From Sophora flavescens (taxonomy: Eukaryota; Streptophyta; Magnoliopsida; Fabales; Fabaceae), in assembly GCA_030762895.1 (NCBI GenBank), contig CM061062.1, positions 232,303,879 through 232,367,878 on the forward strand: DNA of 64,000 nucleotides, written 5' to 3'. Position 1 is the first letter of the stretch. Every line of letters begins with the position of its first letter. Position numbers and translations under genes: made by a program. Below, in pieces: positions 26,059-36,776 of the stretch. The notes under the pieces are model-generated. The model worked only from the letters and a program-made list of their open reading frames with translations, was not told the DNA's origin and ran no database searches.

Positions 26059-26219
26059 TAACGTCGGTTGTTTATTACAACTGACGTTAAAATTAAACCT
26101 TTAACGTCAGTTCTTTAATACAACGGACGTTGATTTTGTTAAAACTAACGTTAGGTGTTATAAAGAACTGACGTTAAAGGTTTAATTTTAACGTCAGTTG
26201 TAATAAACAACTGACGTTG
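26059..26219. repeat. Near-perfect long hairpin in CACTA subterminal region
   Basis: Arms of about 60 bp (26059-26120 and 26158-26219) are reverse complements with only a few mismatches. Each arm contains two copies of the subterminal motif separated by AAATTAAACCTTT. The loop is under 40 bp. Confidence 0.85.
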
Positions 26220-26529
26220 ATAGTGTACTGTATATTTTATAAAATACTATTAACGTCAGTTGTTTGATACAACTGACGTTAATAGGTTTTTTTTTTTAAA
26301 TTCAGTTTTAAAATATCACTCCCCTCAGCTATCCCTGTATTCAGTCCCAGTAACACAAAATATCACACACATTACATAATTGCAAAGGAAAATTGAACAA
26401 TGGGGGAACTTAAAACCAAAACCCATGTATATATATAAATAAATTTTAGTTCCAATGTCTAAAAAACAAAACTATCTAAGGATATATATATACATGTTAT
26501 TAATTAGTTTCTAAAGTCTAACAAAAAAA

Positions 26530-29516
26530 CTATTTATCTAAGTAGTGCAGAGGTATGTTGTCAATTCCTTTTTCAGCCGCATACTTGAAGAAGAATTTAG
26601 CGAAGCGCATCCTCAAGTCTCTTAACTCATCTTCTTCAATAGGCGATTGGTCGATAAATGCCTAGACACGTTCAAATAATAACAATAACATCAATGCAAG
26701 TCATCTTCAAAACTATAATATATAATTTAACAAGTTGTTTAAATATTACCTTCTTCCATCCATCCATAATAGATGCGGAGACTATGTTCAGCATATGAAG
26801 CATCACATAATAGCCGCACGACCAACTGTCAGTTTGAAATCGAGACTACCAACAAATTTAATTTCAACGTCAGTTGAATATACACATAAATTAGTAATTA
26901 TAATATTAATTATTTGATAAATAAACTACCAAACCTTGAGGATGTTCCATACAGGATTTGCTTTAGCCTTAGAAGTCCTACTTCTCCCGTTGGCGCAACT
27001 TATGCTACTCGCCTTCAGCGCGCTATCATAAACAAATAATCATGTCGATCAATTAACAAACTCATATATCATGTGTGTAATAAACTAAAAACAAATGATA
27101 TTAAAACTTAAATTAAATTTAAGATTAGTTACTTACATATTTACAGCTTCCACCACCTTCGGTGGCGGATCATGGTGGAGAGAGCAGAAGAATATGACAG
27201 TATGCCTAGATGGGTGAAGTACGAACAACTGCCAATGGCGATCCATACAGTAGGGAGCCAGATATAATTCTTTCGGATTGTCTCCCAAAAAGTTCCCTAA
27301 GTATTTACTCAATGCATCGCCAACAAAGAACTCGGGCAGAAGGATTGACGGATCTAAGAACCGTAAACTGATGCAACGCCCTTATCAAGCTGAAGACGAT
27401 GGAGATACCTAAGATATGAAAAGGTGTGGATGTTAATTACATGATATATATATTGAAATTAAAATAAAATATTAAATGGAAAAATACCAAAAATAAATAA
27501 GTTATAAAATTAAAATTAACTTACGTGCACCAGAGACTGATGACATTGTTGTTCATCCAGACGTTATTTCTGCAGGCGTTCCCGAGATCGTCACCAACGA
27601 AGGAAAATATCCTCTGTTGATCTGGGCGTGACACCCATCCATCGTGATCCAATGGACATTCAAAAATCTCAAACGCATAATCCTCACCAAGTGAGAACAA
27701 ACGAGTGATAGGTGACAGCGACACCGACGTCGACTTGGCCTTCAGTTTAGGAAAAATAAAATATATAAGTTTTTGATAATTAAAAAAAACACAAGTAATT
27801 ATTTGACTAATTTGGACATTATTAATGAATAAATACCTTTGCTAACATTTCGAGCTCACGTCATTTGGAGTCCAACTCAAGCTCACGCCTTTTCATTTCC
27901 AACTCATGCTCATGGCGCTGGACTTCCAACTCCTGCTCCCTAGCTGCCAACTCATCGTCCTCCACATGTGCCATACTAAAACTCTCTTTTGTGATCACAT
28001 GTGAAGCGTTGGCAAGCCCTGCGGTGTCCTGGGATGTACCAACGGAGGAAAGCTCTCTGGAAACCACCTGCTTGAATTCTGGGTTGGCTATTAAGCCTTG
28101 CATCAGATGTGTTGTAATATCTGGGTTGGACATGAGGTGCTGAGTAATGTCAGCCAAAATTGATGCTTCATTGACCACCAGCTTTCGTGAAGCAGACTTG
28201 CCATAATATTGTTTGATGGTCACGTTCCCTGGAACACCGAGAACCCGACCAGGATGGTCTTTCTTGCCTAGAGCAGTCATCAAGACGTCCTGCCGTCCAG
28301 AAGGGACGAATGCACCCTGGGAGGATTTTGCTTTAAGATCCATCTACAATGAAAAAAAATGAAAAAACGTGCAAGTGAAAAGTGTTGCAAATATCTATAC
28401 AAATATCAATTGAAATCAAGTTAATTATTTACTTACAATCTTATCTGCCACTTCGCGAGTGGCATCAACTTTAAAAGATCCCGCCTTTGTCATGCAGCCG
28501 GCTAACCAGACATCCTCGCGGTCGATGTCCGACGGAGGACTTGATGGTGTGCCCTCAGGCACCTCTCCTCTTTCAATCCTAGCAGAGTGCTCTTCCTGCT
28601 TTGCCCTCAGCCTATCCGCCATCATCTGCTGGATCCGAGTATGGTACCCACCCTGAGACATGGTGTGGCGGTGGACGTTCTTCGCCTGATTCTGTAGACC
28701 CTTATTTGCCTTAGCCTATTCAAACAAAAACACATAATTAAATACAATTAAATGATCTATAATAAGCACACAAAATTAACTTAATCAACCAACCTGAAAT
28801 TCTCCATCCTGTCGACTCCTGGCAAACATATCCCAAGTATCCTGATCAATCCAGGGATAATCTGAGAACATTTTATCAAGCCGCTTCTTCCCAGATACAT
28901 AGTACCTGGTAAGATCTTGCTTGAACCCATTCCAACGCTTTGATGCCATTTTCATACATTTATGACGATGATCCTCGTCATTTGGCACAGTCCAAGCTAC
29001 CTACACATTAGATACATATATAACAACTGGATGGATTATAACTCGGATAATTATCTAATAATGTAAATCAAACGAATGTAAAGGTAAAATACCATGATAG
29101 CCTCCCAAATCTGATCCTTAACGTTCTGTGGAACGTCATTCCAGTGGTTGTAGTTGATGCTTACGTGCTGCTTCACTTGTAGAAACACCCACTTATTAAA
29201 TTCTTTAGCACGGGGTCCCTGGGCATTTAGATTAGCATCGAAGGACACCTCAAGCTTCTGTCCGCTCTGCCCGTCCTTCTCTAGTTTCTTCAACGAGGTG
29301 GCTCCTCTACCCCGTTTCCTATGAGCCTGTGATGTCTGTATGGACAAAAAAAATGATAAAATAGAGGGTTGTAACATTATAAACTTACATTAACAAGAAG
29401 GACTAAAGATAGTATATAACATGTAAACTTACACTAGAATCAGGCGTAGGCGTGATCGGGTCCTGCGAAACCACCACAGTGTCCTCCCGTGCATGTGGGC
29501 TATCCGACTGATCCAT
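26530..29516 (-). pseudogene. Transposase_24-Ulp1-like fusion gene, 10 exons, two lesions
   Basis: A complete gene model can be read with GT-AG introns and consistent phases. Exons: 29433-29516, 29093-29335, 28794-29000, 28437-28715, 27837-28343, 27525-27739, 27137-27408, 26935-27022, 26750-26845, 26530-26661, about 707 codons. The start is the ATG at 29514-29516; the stop is TAG at 26530. Exons 2-5 resemble the plant Ptta/En/Spm transposase family (FNKWVFLQVKQHVSIN..W.DVP; KRLDKMFSDYPWIDQDTWD; REDVWLAGCMTKAGSF), ending in a charged coiled-coil-like segment. Exons 7-10 form a Ulp1/C48-like protease domain: His in DRHWQLFVL, the oxyanion Gln and nucleophile Cys in FQTDSWSCGYYVM. The position expected for the catalytic Asp is Cys (FFCSL), which I recall from related plant transposon proteins. 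Lesions: a TGA at 27861-27863 (exon 5) and a one-base loss near 27361 (exon 7). Splicing signals are intact, so decay looks recent. Confidence 0.9.
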
Positions 29517-29683
29517 ATGTATGCCTGTTCAGAAACAATATATATGTATTAACATAGGTTATAACTCAAAATAAATACAGAAGTATAAATAAAAATAACT
29601 AGATAGGTCCTGTAGATATACAAAACATCTATATATCCAATATAAGGACAATACGGGAGATTGAAAACTATAGTTTTTGAAGA

Positions 29684-30010
29684 TTGCCAAGCACTGGTCA
29701 CGGCCTGGCCGTGATGTACATCACGGCCGTAACGTGCCAACTGAACCAGACCCTCATAGGCAGAACTGATCACGGCCTAGCCATGATGAGCATCACGGCC
29801 GTGACAGATCAACCAGCAGAGCAACATGCACTCAAAACCAAAAATAGAGACATTCCAAACAACTCAAACTCACGGTTTAAAGTTACAACTACTGAGACTA
29901 CAGTTTCAACATACACTCAAAACCAAAAATAGAGACATTCCAAACAACTCAAACTCACAGTTTCAAGTTTCAACTACTGAGACTACAGTTTCAAACCAGC
30001 AGAGCAACAT
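29684..30010. repeat. Tandem repeats upstream of the CACTA gene
   Basis: Two arrays. The first (29695-29805) has two copies of a TCACGGCC...GGCCGTGA unit able to form hairpins. The second (29828-29995) has two copies of an ~84-bp unit beginning CTCAAAACCAAAAATAGAGA. They lie 5' of the gene's start codon. Confidence 0.75.
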
Positions 30011-30198
30011 GCATGCACTCAAAACCGTGAATAAAAAAATGTTCCCTAATTAAAGACTCACCAGAAATAGGCGCTCGCGTGGTGGTGGGGAGGAAGCTCG
30101 AGTGGTGGCCAACGTTCGATGTGGTTACTGAGAGCAGAGGGACAAGGAGAGTTAGTGCGCGGGAAGGCCAGGGGAAAGAGAGATGTCAAGTTATTGCA

Positions 30199-31172
30199 AA
30201 GAATGAGCGGGAAAGACAGAGTTAGGGGTTAAGAGTGTACCTCACGGTGGTGACGAAGAAGCCCTCGCGGTGGTTGCGGTGGAGATGAGCTCGCGATTAG
30301 GGCAGAGTGAGAGCGAGAGTGAGGGTTGAGCGTGATGAAAAGAGAAAAGACTTACAGAGAAGTGGAGAAGGCGCGCGGGGGTAAACGTTATAATTAAAAT
30401 AAAACAACATTTTACGTCAGTTTTTGGTAAAACCTGACGTTGAAGATCATATATTTAACATCAGTTGTCTTAATAAACGGACGTTAAAAACTCTCACACT
30501 TATTACGTCAGTTGTTAGTAATAACTGACGTTAAAGGTCATATATTTAACGTAAGTTGTTTTAAGAAACTGACGTTAAAAACACTCACAACTTCTTACGT
30601 CAGTTGTATTACACAACGGACGTTAAAGGTTTATTAGTTTCTGCAAAAACATTCATTCCCTTGACTACTGTGCTACTTACCCATTAAAAGAATGAGCGGG
30701 AAAGACAGAGTTAGGGGTTAAGAGTGTACCTCATGGTGGTGGCGAAGAAGCCCTCGCGGTGGTTGCGGTGGAGATGAGCTCACGATTAGGGCAGAGTGAG
30801 AGCGAGAGTGAGGGTTGAGCGTGATGAAAAGAGAAAAGACGTACAGAGAAGTGGAGAAGGCGCGCGGGGGTAAACGTTATAATTAAAATAAAACAACATT
30901 TTACGTCAGTTTTTGGTAAAACTTGACGTTGAAGATCATATATTTAACGTCAGTTGTCTTAATAAACGGACGTTAAAAACTCTCACACTTATTACGTCAG
31001 TTGTTAGTAATAACTGACGTTCAAGGTCATATATTTAACGTAAGTTGTATTAAGAAACTGACGTTAAAAACACTCACAACTTCTTACGTCAGTTGTATTA
31101 CACAACGGACGTTAAAGGTTTATTAGTTTCTGCAAAAACATTCATTCCCTTGACTACTGTGCTACTTACCCA
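30199..31172. repeat. Tandem duplication (~489 bp) in CACTA
   Basis: GAATGAGCGGGAAAGACAGA starts at 30201 and again at 30690. The two copies stay nearly identical through the ACGTCAG arrays and TACTGTGCTACTTACCCATT. One boundary of each copy is the AAAAGAATGAGCGG junction. Confidence 0.88.
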
Positions 31173-31435
31173 TTCACCTTTGTACCTAATCCTCTTAATG
31201 AGCATTAAGTTTATAGATAAGTTTTCAAGAAAATCAGAATAACTTAGTAACTTCATCAACTTCTCCTATAAATAGCTTCCTTCCATCCTTTTAATTAATT
31301 TTCTGCTTCACAATATGGCTCTGTCGTGGAGATTAACTTCATCACTCTTTCTTCCTATTCCTAGACTCAAAGGTCTTTGTCTTAATGGTCAAACAACTTC
31401 TGAGTTTGAGTAAATCACATTACATGGATATTAAG
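31128..31435 (+). promoter_or_regulatory. Promoter-like segment with TATA box and 32-codon ORF, copy 1
   Basis: Contains CTATAAATAGCTTCC (31266-31280), then a short pyrimidine-rich leader and an ATG at 31315. The ORF 31315-31413 begins MALSWRLTSSLFLPIPRLKG and is Ser/Leu/Arg-rich without acidic residues until its end, like an organelle targeting peptide. The same block recurs at 32297-32600. It may be a captured host promoter plus first exon. I do not recognise the source gene. Confidence 0.55.
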
Positions 31436-32296
31436 GTTGGGTGAATCACGTAATGTGATTCTCTCACTTTATTTCATCCCCGTCATCCCTTTCACTTTGC
31501 TTTGGAAGCAAGTGATTGTGGATTCAAGATGATGCATCAAGGAACTCCACTGAAGAAGAAAGATGCAAAGATCCATTTCACTTTGCTTTCGCTGCTAGTG
31601 ACTGAGGATTTACTTTGCATCTTGGAATTCAAGTGAGGGAGGTGATGCATCCATTGGAGTTTCTGATGACAGGACTGAGAAGAAAATGATGTTGATGCAG
31701 AAACTTTTTTATATTTTAGGGCCATGTTGCAGAAATTTTTTATCTTTTAATCATGTAATTTTAACTTATGAACCGCTTCAATGTCATACGATTTGATTAT
31801 ACATATAACTTGTTTTGTGTTAAGTGTTTATTTATTTTAATTTGCACAATAATTTGTTTACTAATTCAAGATAATTAACAAAAATTAAAAATAAACTTGT
31901 ATAAAAAAAGGTTTAGAAATAAACTGCAGTACTATATGGAGTGATCTGCATTAAGAGGGACAACAGGGACATGACAACCAATGAAATGAGTTTCATAATT
32001 ATTTACGTCAGTTATTTATAGAACTGACGCAAATAGTTTACCCACCACCTCATTTTTAACGTCAACTTAATTGATGACTGCCAAGTTCCCGTATATTAAT
32101 TACATTGTTTCCAATATTCATTCTGCACGTTTATAATATATATGATTATTTACGTCAGCTGTTTATTTAACTGAAGTAAAAATCAAACTTTTAACGTCAG
32201 TTTTATAAAAAACTGACGTTAACAATTAATATTTTTTATTTGAAAAACACTTTTAACGCCGCTTTTTAAAAAGCGACGTTAAAAGTGTATAGATAT

Positions 32297-32600
32297 CTGC
32301 AAAAACATTCATTCCTTTGACTGTACTGTGCTACTTACCCATGTACCTTGTAACTCAATCCTCTTAATGAGCATTAAGTTTATAGGTAAGTTTTCAAGAA
32401 AATCAGAATAGCTTAGTAACTTCATCCCTTGCTCCTATAAATAGCTTCCTTCCATCCTTTTAATTTTCTGCTTCACAATATGGCTCTGCCGTGGAGATTA
32501 ACTTCATCACTCTTTCTTCCTATTCCTAGACTCAAAGGTCTTTGTCTTAATGGTCAAACAACTTCTGAGTTTGAGTAAATTACATTACATGGGTGATAAG
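32297..32600 (+). promoter_or_regulatory. Promoter-like segment with TATA box and 32-codon ORF, copy 2
   Basis: Second copy of the block at 31128-31435. TATAAATAG is near 32437 and the ATG at 32480; the ORF 32480-32578 differs from copy 1 by one residue (Ser to Pro at position 4) and has the same stop. The sequences downstream of the two copies differ, so the duplication covers only promoter and leader. Confidence 0.55.
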
Positions 32601-32889
32601 TCTGAGTAAATTACATTATGTGAGTTGCTCACCTTATCACCTTCCGGAGAATCAGCTGCTGGAAGGCTAATCAGGTGATCGGGGGTCACAGTTCCAAAAC
32701 CTCAGCTTTGGCAGCAAGTGACCGTCTTGGAAGTCTCTGGAACCACTGCCTTTGCTTGAAATAGATCTAGTGCACCTGTTTTTGCCTCTCTCTTGAGCTC
32801 TCTCATGCCCCCCAGTTTTCTGAGGTCTTCGGAGTATAGTTTTCCCTTTGGCATATTTCATAAAACTCTCTGATGGGATGTAGCTTTAA

Positions 32890-32982
32890 TGTTTAGGATT
32901 TTAAACCCTTTCAATGTAACTTTTTATAGGATTTTAAACCCTTTCAATGTAACTTTTTATAGGATTTTAAACCCTTTCAATC
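32890..32982. repeat. Short tandem repeat, ~33-bp unit
   Basis: Three copies of a unit containing AGGATTTTAAACCCTTTCAA, the last one partial. Confidence 0.85.
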
Positions 32983-33457
32983 TTCTCAGATCGATCAGAC
33001 ATTACGATTCTTCATGAATGAGATCCGGTTTGGGTTATTGATTCAACTTATAGTTTTCAAAACAGAAACACAAAACATCAAAGCAATTCATGTGAAACTG
33101 AAACTTTGAGGAAGGCAATGCGGAAGGGATCGTATACTAGATAAAAAAAATAATTAAAATAACCTTTAACGTCTGTTGATGTAAGGACTGACGTTAAAAG
33201 TGAAGTGACTTACTTTTAACGTCAGTTCTTTATCGAACTGACATTAAAATGTTCACTTTTAACGTCAGTTCTTTATTGAACTGACGTTAAAAGTGAGTCA
33301 CTTCACTTTTAACGTCAGTCATTAAAACAACTGACGTTAAAATTGAATTAATGAACTCTGATATTTACAAAACTGCCACCGCCTCCTTTTTAACGTCTAG
33401 CTTTTGGTTAACTGACGTAAACCTTTACCGTCTAATGTATATTTTCCACTAGTGTTT

Positions 33458-33620
33458 GCCTATCCCGTGCTTCCTTCATCTTTTCCCTTATCTTCCTAAC
33501 TTGTTCCGTAGTCTGTTGCACCACATCTGGACCCAAGACTTGATTTTCACCAATCTCATACCAACATAATGGGTCCTACACTTCCTACCATACAAAGCCT
33601 CATATGGTGCCATCCCTATA
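33458..33620 (-). pseudogene. pol: Integrase fragment, unit 2, second part
   Basis: Continuation of 25412-25878 beyond the CACTA element, encoding the stretch around MAPYEALYGRKC. Relative to unit 1 it lacks one C (ACCCATT here, ACCCCATT near 24273), a frameshift. It ends with the same integrase-to-LTR junction as unit 1. Confidence 0.85.
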
Positions 33621-33625
33621 CTACT

Positions 33626-35495
33626 GTGAAAACATATTTTGCTCACATGAACGTAAATTCGGTCAAGGCTAGAAAATAGGGCTAGGAATTTCTTTTGATA
33701 TCAAGTTTCTAGTTATAACAACTATAGGTATTAAAGAGTAAAGATCAAGTGTCATTGTACAAATTGAACAAAACTTCTTTTACCTAAAAATATATAGATT
33801 CTGCCTTCAATAGATAAATAGGAAGGAAAATGATTTTGATTACATACTCTTAGATAATGATAGTAGTGGACATATTAAGATCATATTAATTGGTTTCACA
33901 TTAAAATTATTTTTCTACAATTTTCTAGAAATATTTGAAATTCTAGATCTAAGAATGAAAAACTCATGAAAACTTGATGGTCATGACTTGGAAACAAGAA
34001 AATCAATGAAGAACATGATGTTTATTTATCAAGAAGAGTAAGGTATACCTCTTAGATGTTGGAAAATTGAAAGGAATGGATCAAGTCCTTCACAAAATTA
34101 CTTGAAGTGTTCTTGAGAAAAGTGAGAGAAAATGAAGAAGATGAAGAGAATGAAGGTGTGAGTGAAGGGGATGCGGTTTATTAGATGAAAAGTGTTCTTG
34201 TTTGGTTTATTAGATGCTATATTAATAGCTTTTGTGATTATTTAATTAATATAAGCTTAACCATAGTTAATAATTAATTTAACTAGGGTTATAATTAACT
34301 TAACTAAGATTATTTTGGCTAACCATGGTTAATAATATGTGACTCACATTTGATGGAGGTGTGGCTGATTTTAGGCCACACAAACTAACCATGGTTCCTT
34401 AACCATGGTTAAAATCTAACTTAACTTTGGTTATGTTAAGCTAGAAGGGTATTTTGGTCATTTCACCTAAATTTGCTTTTAATGCTTCATAAATGCTTGG
34501 TGAGTCTTGGTGGTGACTCACCCCATGATTTAGCTCTTCCGGTGTCCGGTTTTTTCTCTGCATATCCCTTCTCGACTTCGTCGGTTCCCCGATTAGGGTT
34601 TTACACTCGTATAAAAGCGTAATATTTCGTTTTCGACTGAAAATTTTCAAACTAACCAAACTTGTTAGAAATATGATTTAAATATAAACCATTTCGTTTA
34701 CGTGTCAAAATTAGGTTTTCTGATCATTAAAATCTTACTGTCAGTGAAAACACCGACTGTTTTCCGTCCGAACTTTTACCAAAATTCGTCCGAATAAACA
34801 TAATATTTTATTTTTGATCAGAAATTTGGAAAGTAGACTTCCACATGGACAAAATATAAAAAATCTACAAATTTCAGTTTTCGGGCCAAATTAGGGTTTT
34901 CTGTCAGTATAAAATTATAGGTTTAATTACACTTTTGGTCCCTCGACTTTTTCAATTGTGCGATTTTGGTCCCTCAAAAATTTTATTTGCACATTTGGTC
35001 CCTTAATTTTTTCAATTGTACGATTTTGGTCCCTCAAAAATTTAAGTGCACATTTAGTCCTCTAATTTGTCGAATTGTGCAAAATTAGTCATTCTAGTCA
35101 ATGTGCAATTAAATTTTTGAGGGACCAAAATCGTACAATTTTAAAAGTCGAGGGATGAAATGTGCAATTAAAATTTTTTAGGGACCAAAATCACACAATT
35201 GATAAAATTGAGGGACCAAAAGTGCGATTAAAATTTTTGAGGGATCAAAATCGCACAATTGAAAAAGTTGAGGGACCAAAAGTACAATTAAGCCAAAATT
35301 ATACTGTCAGTTAAAAAAAAAGCAGACTGGTTTCCGTCTGAGTTTTAAACCCAAATTTTAACCAGAGCTTGCTACCGTAGAGTAAGTTCCAGATATGATT
35401 TTGTTTTCTCCAAAAATCATTTCCTAAGTCTTAGTTAAAAATATAAATAAATATATTTTTATTGTTAACAGCGTAATTAAAAACAGACTGTTACA
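33626..35495 (-). mobile_element. Partial 5' LTR, unit 3
   Basis: Begins at the same internal LTR point as unit 2 (ACATATTTTGCTCACATGAAC) but lacks the internal deletion of units 1 and 2, keeping the 34138-34590 stretch. It ends in TGTTACA at the CTGTG target duplication. It is split by the MITE at 34920-35294. Confidence 0.85.
34920..35294. mobile_element. Mutator-like MITE with 9-bp TSD
   Basis: A 375-bp element with inverted termini of the form GGYTTAATTRYACTTTTGGTCCCTC, flanked by the 9-bp direct repeat AAAATTATA (34911-34919 and 35295-35303). The whole element is built from TTTTGGTCCCT/AGGGACCAAAA words. It has no coding capacity. The 9-bp duplication points to the Mutator superfamily. 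Confidence 0.9.
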
Positions 35496-35500
35496 CTGTG

Positions 35501-35861
35501 CACTAGTCTTAGACTTTGTGGTCGTAGAAAAGGAGTTTTCACCTTTTTACCACGTTCACCATGTTTTATCGTAGCTTCTGTAGGACACACACTCCATAAC
35601 AACGTATATAGGACACACAATCCACAACGTGTATAGGACACACAGTCCACAACAACGTATATGGGACACACAGTCCACTACAACATATATAGGACACACA
35701 GTCCACAACATTGTGATATAGATCATCGATCCACGTGCCTTAAGAACTATAGTATCCCGACGTCTCGGTTACTAGGTTCACTTTTCAACGTTATTTTTTT
35801 CGTTCAGTGAAAAACAAATACAAAACCAAAACTTTCCGTAACTTATACATGTTATCGGACA
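35501..35861 (-). mobile_element. Family C gypsy LTR, right piece
   Basis: Resumes the LTR interrupted at 20766. It has the TTCGTTCAGTGAAAA...CAAAACC block also seen near 40790 in the other family C LTR, and a minisatellite of GGACACACAGTCCACAACAA units (about 29 bp, 35582-35709). It is truncated near 35861, where family A-like sequence starts. Confidence 0.65.
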
Positions 35862-36776
35862 TAGTGACTCACCAATGAGTCACCGATCCTGTCCGTTAGT
35901 GGTTCTTGAAATTCCATACGCAGCTCCGTCATTTACCCGATTTTGGTTTTTGAGAGGAAAATAATGAAACGAAAGCAAAACGAAATAAGTATGGTTAGGT
36001 ATATATGGATGTACGAATTTGAGGAGATGTGGGAGGTTTACAACCATGTAAAATGAGTGGTTAAAAGTGCGTAGATGTATCTGGTTAATACCCGCGAAAG
36101 CTTGGGGGTATTTTGGTCTTTTCACCTAAAAGTCATGATTACTAGCATTTAATGCTCATAAATGCTTGGTGACTCATCCTCCACGAGCCATCATGTATGA
36201 CTCGTTTTTCGGATCTCTTGATAGGTCTTTGCAGTTCCGTTTCTGACTCCGTCGGTTTCTCGATTAGGGTTTTACGCCCGTATAAAAGCGTAATATTTTG
36301 TTTTCGACTGAAATTTTTCAAACTAACCAAACTCATTGGAAATATGATTTAAATATAAACCATTTTGTTCACGAGTCAAAATTAGGTTTTCTGATCATTA
36401 AAATCTTACTGTCAGTGAAAACACCGACTGTTTTCCGTCTGAACTTTTACCAAAATTCGTCCGAATAAACATAATATTTTATTTCTGATCAGAAATTTGG
36501 AAAGTAGACTTCCTCACTGACAAAATATAAAAAATCTACAAATTTCAGTTTCAGGCCAAATTAGGGTTTTTTGTCAGTATAAAATTATATTGTCAGTTAA
36601 AAAACGCAGACCGGTTTCTATCTGAGTTTTGAACCCAAAATTTCACCGTAACCTTCTACCATAAGAGAGACTATGAATATGATTTTTTTTAAAATCACTT
36701 TCTAACTCTCAGATTTAAATATAATTAATTATATTTTAATCGGTTAAATACCGTAATTAAAAATCAGGCTGTAACA
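35862..36776 (-). mobile_element. Family A LTR fragment
   Basis: Partial LTR with GACTCACCAATGAGTCACC, the CCCGATT/TCTCGATTAGGGTTTTAC block and terminus GGCTGTAACA at 36776. The left boundary is a rearrangement join with family C LTR sequence. Embedded ORFs (for example 35880-36125) are not genes. Confidence 0.65.

Larger units (their letters stand above)
25879..33454. mobile_element. CACTA (En/Spm) DNA transposon
   Basis: A 7,576-bp element with plus-strand start CACTAGTGCAATAAGTG and end TTTTCCACTAGTG, inverted CACTA termini, and 3-bp target duplications TTT. Subterminal regions (25911-26290, 30410-31125, 31990-32290, 33165-33435) are packed with ACGTCAGTT and its complement AACTGACGT, the usual kind of transposase-binding array in this superfamily. 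It carries one ten-exon gene (26530-29516, minus), a duplicated promoter/leader segment and internal tandem duplications. I found no DDE-type transposase (TNP2/TnpD) reading frame, so it looks non-autonomous. Confidence 0.95.
20767..35495 (-). mobile_element. Rearranged Tekay-type gypsy element, TSD CTGTG
   Basis: A single insertion, proved by identical 5-bp flanks CTGTG at 20762-20766 and 35496-35500 and by family A LTR termini at both ends (TGAGACACC at 20767, TGTTACA at 35495). Inside there is no primer site, gag, protease or reverse transcriptase. A full 3' LTR (20767-23656) is followed by an integrase/chromodomain fragment. That joins abruptly to the middle of an LTR, and the LTR-to-integrase unit is repeated head to tail. 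The last partial LTR runs to 35495. A CACTA element and a MITE are nested within. Length without them is about 6.8 kb. Confidence 0.88.

Noticed and set aside
25911..26290. ACGTCAG-rich sequence as an independent palindromic MITE
   Set aside because: The motif arrays occur at both ends of the CACTA element and belong to its subterminal regions.
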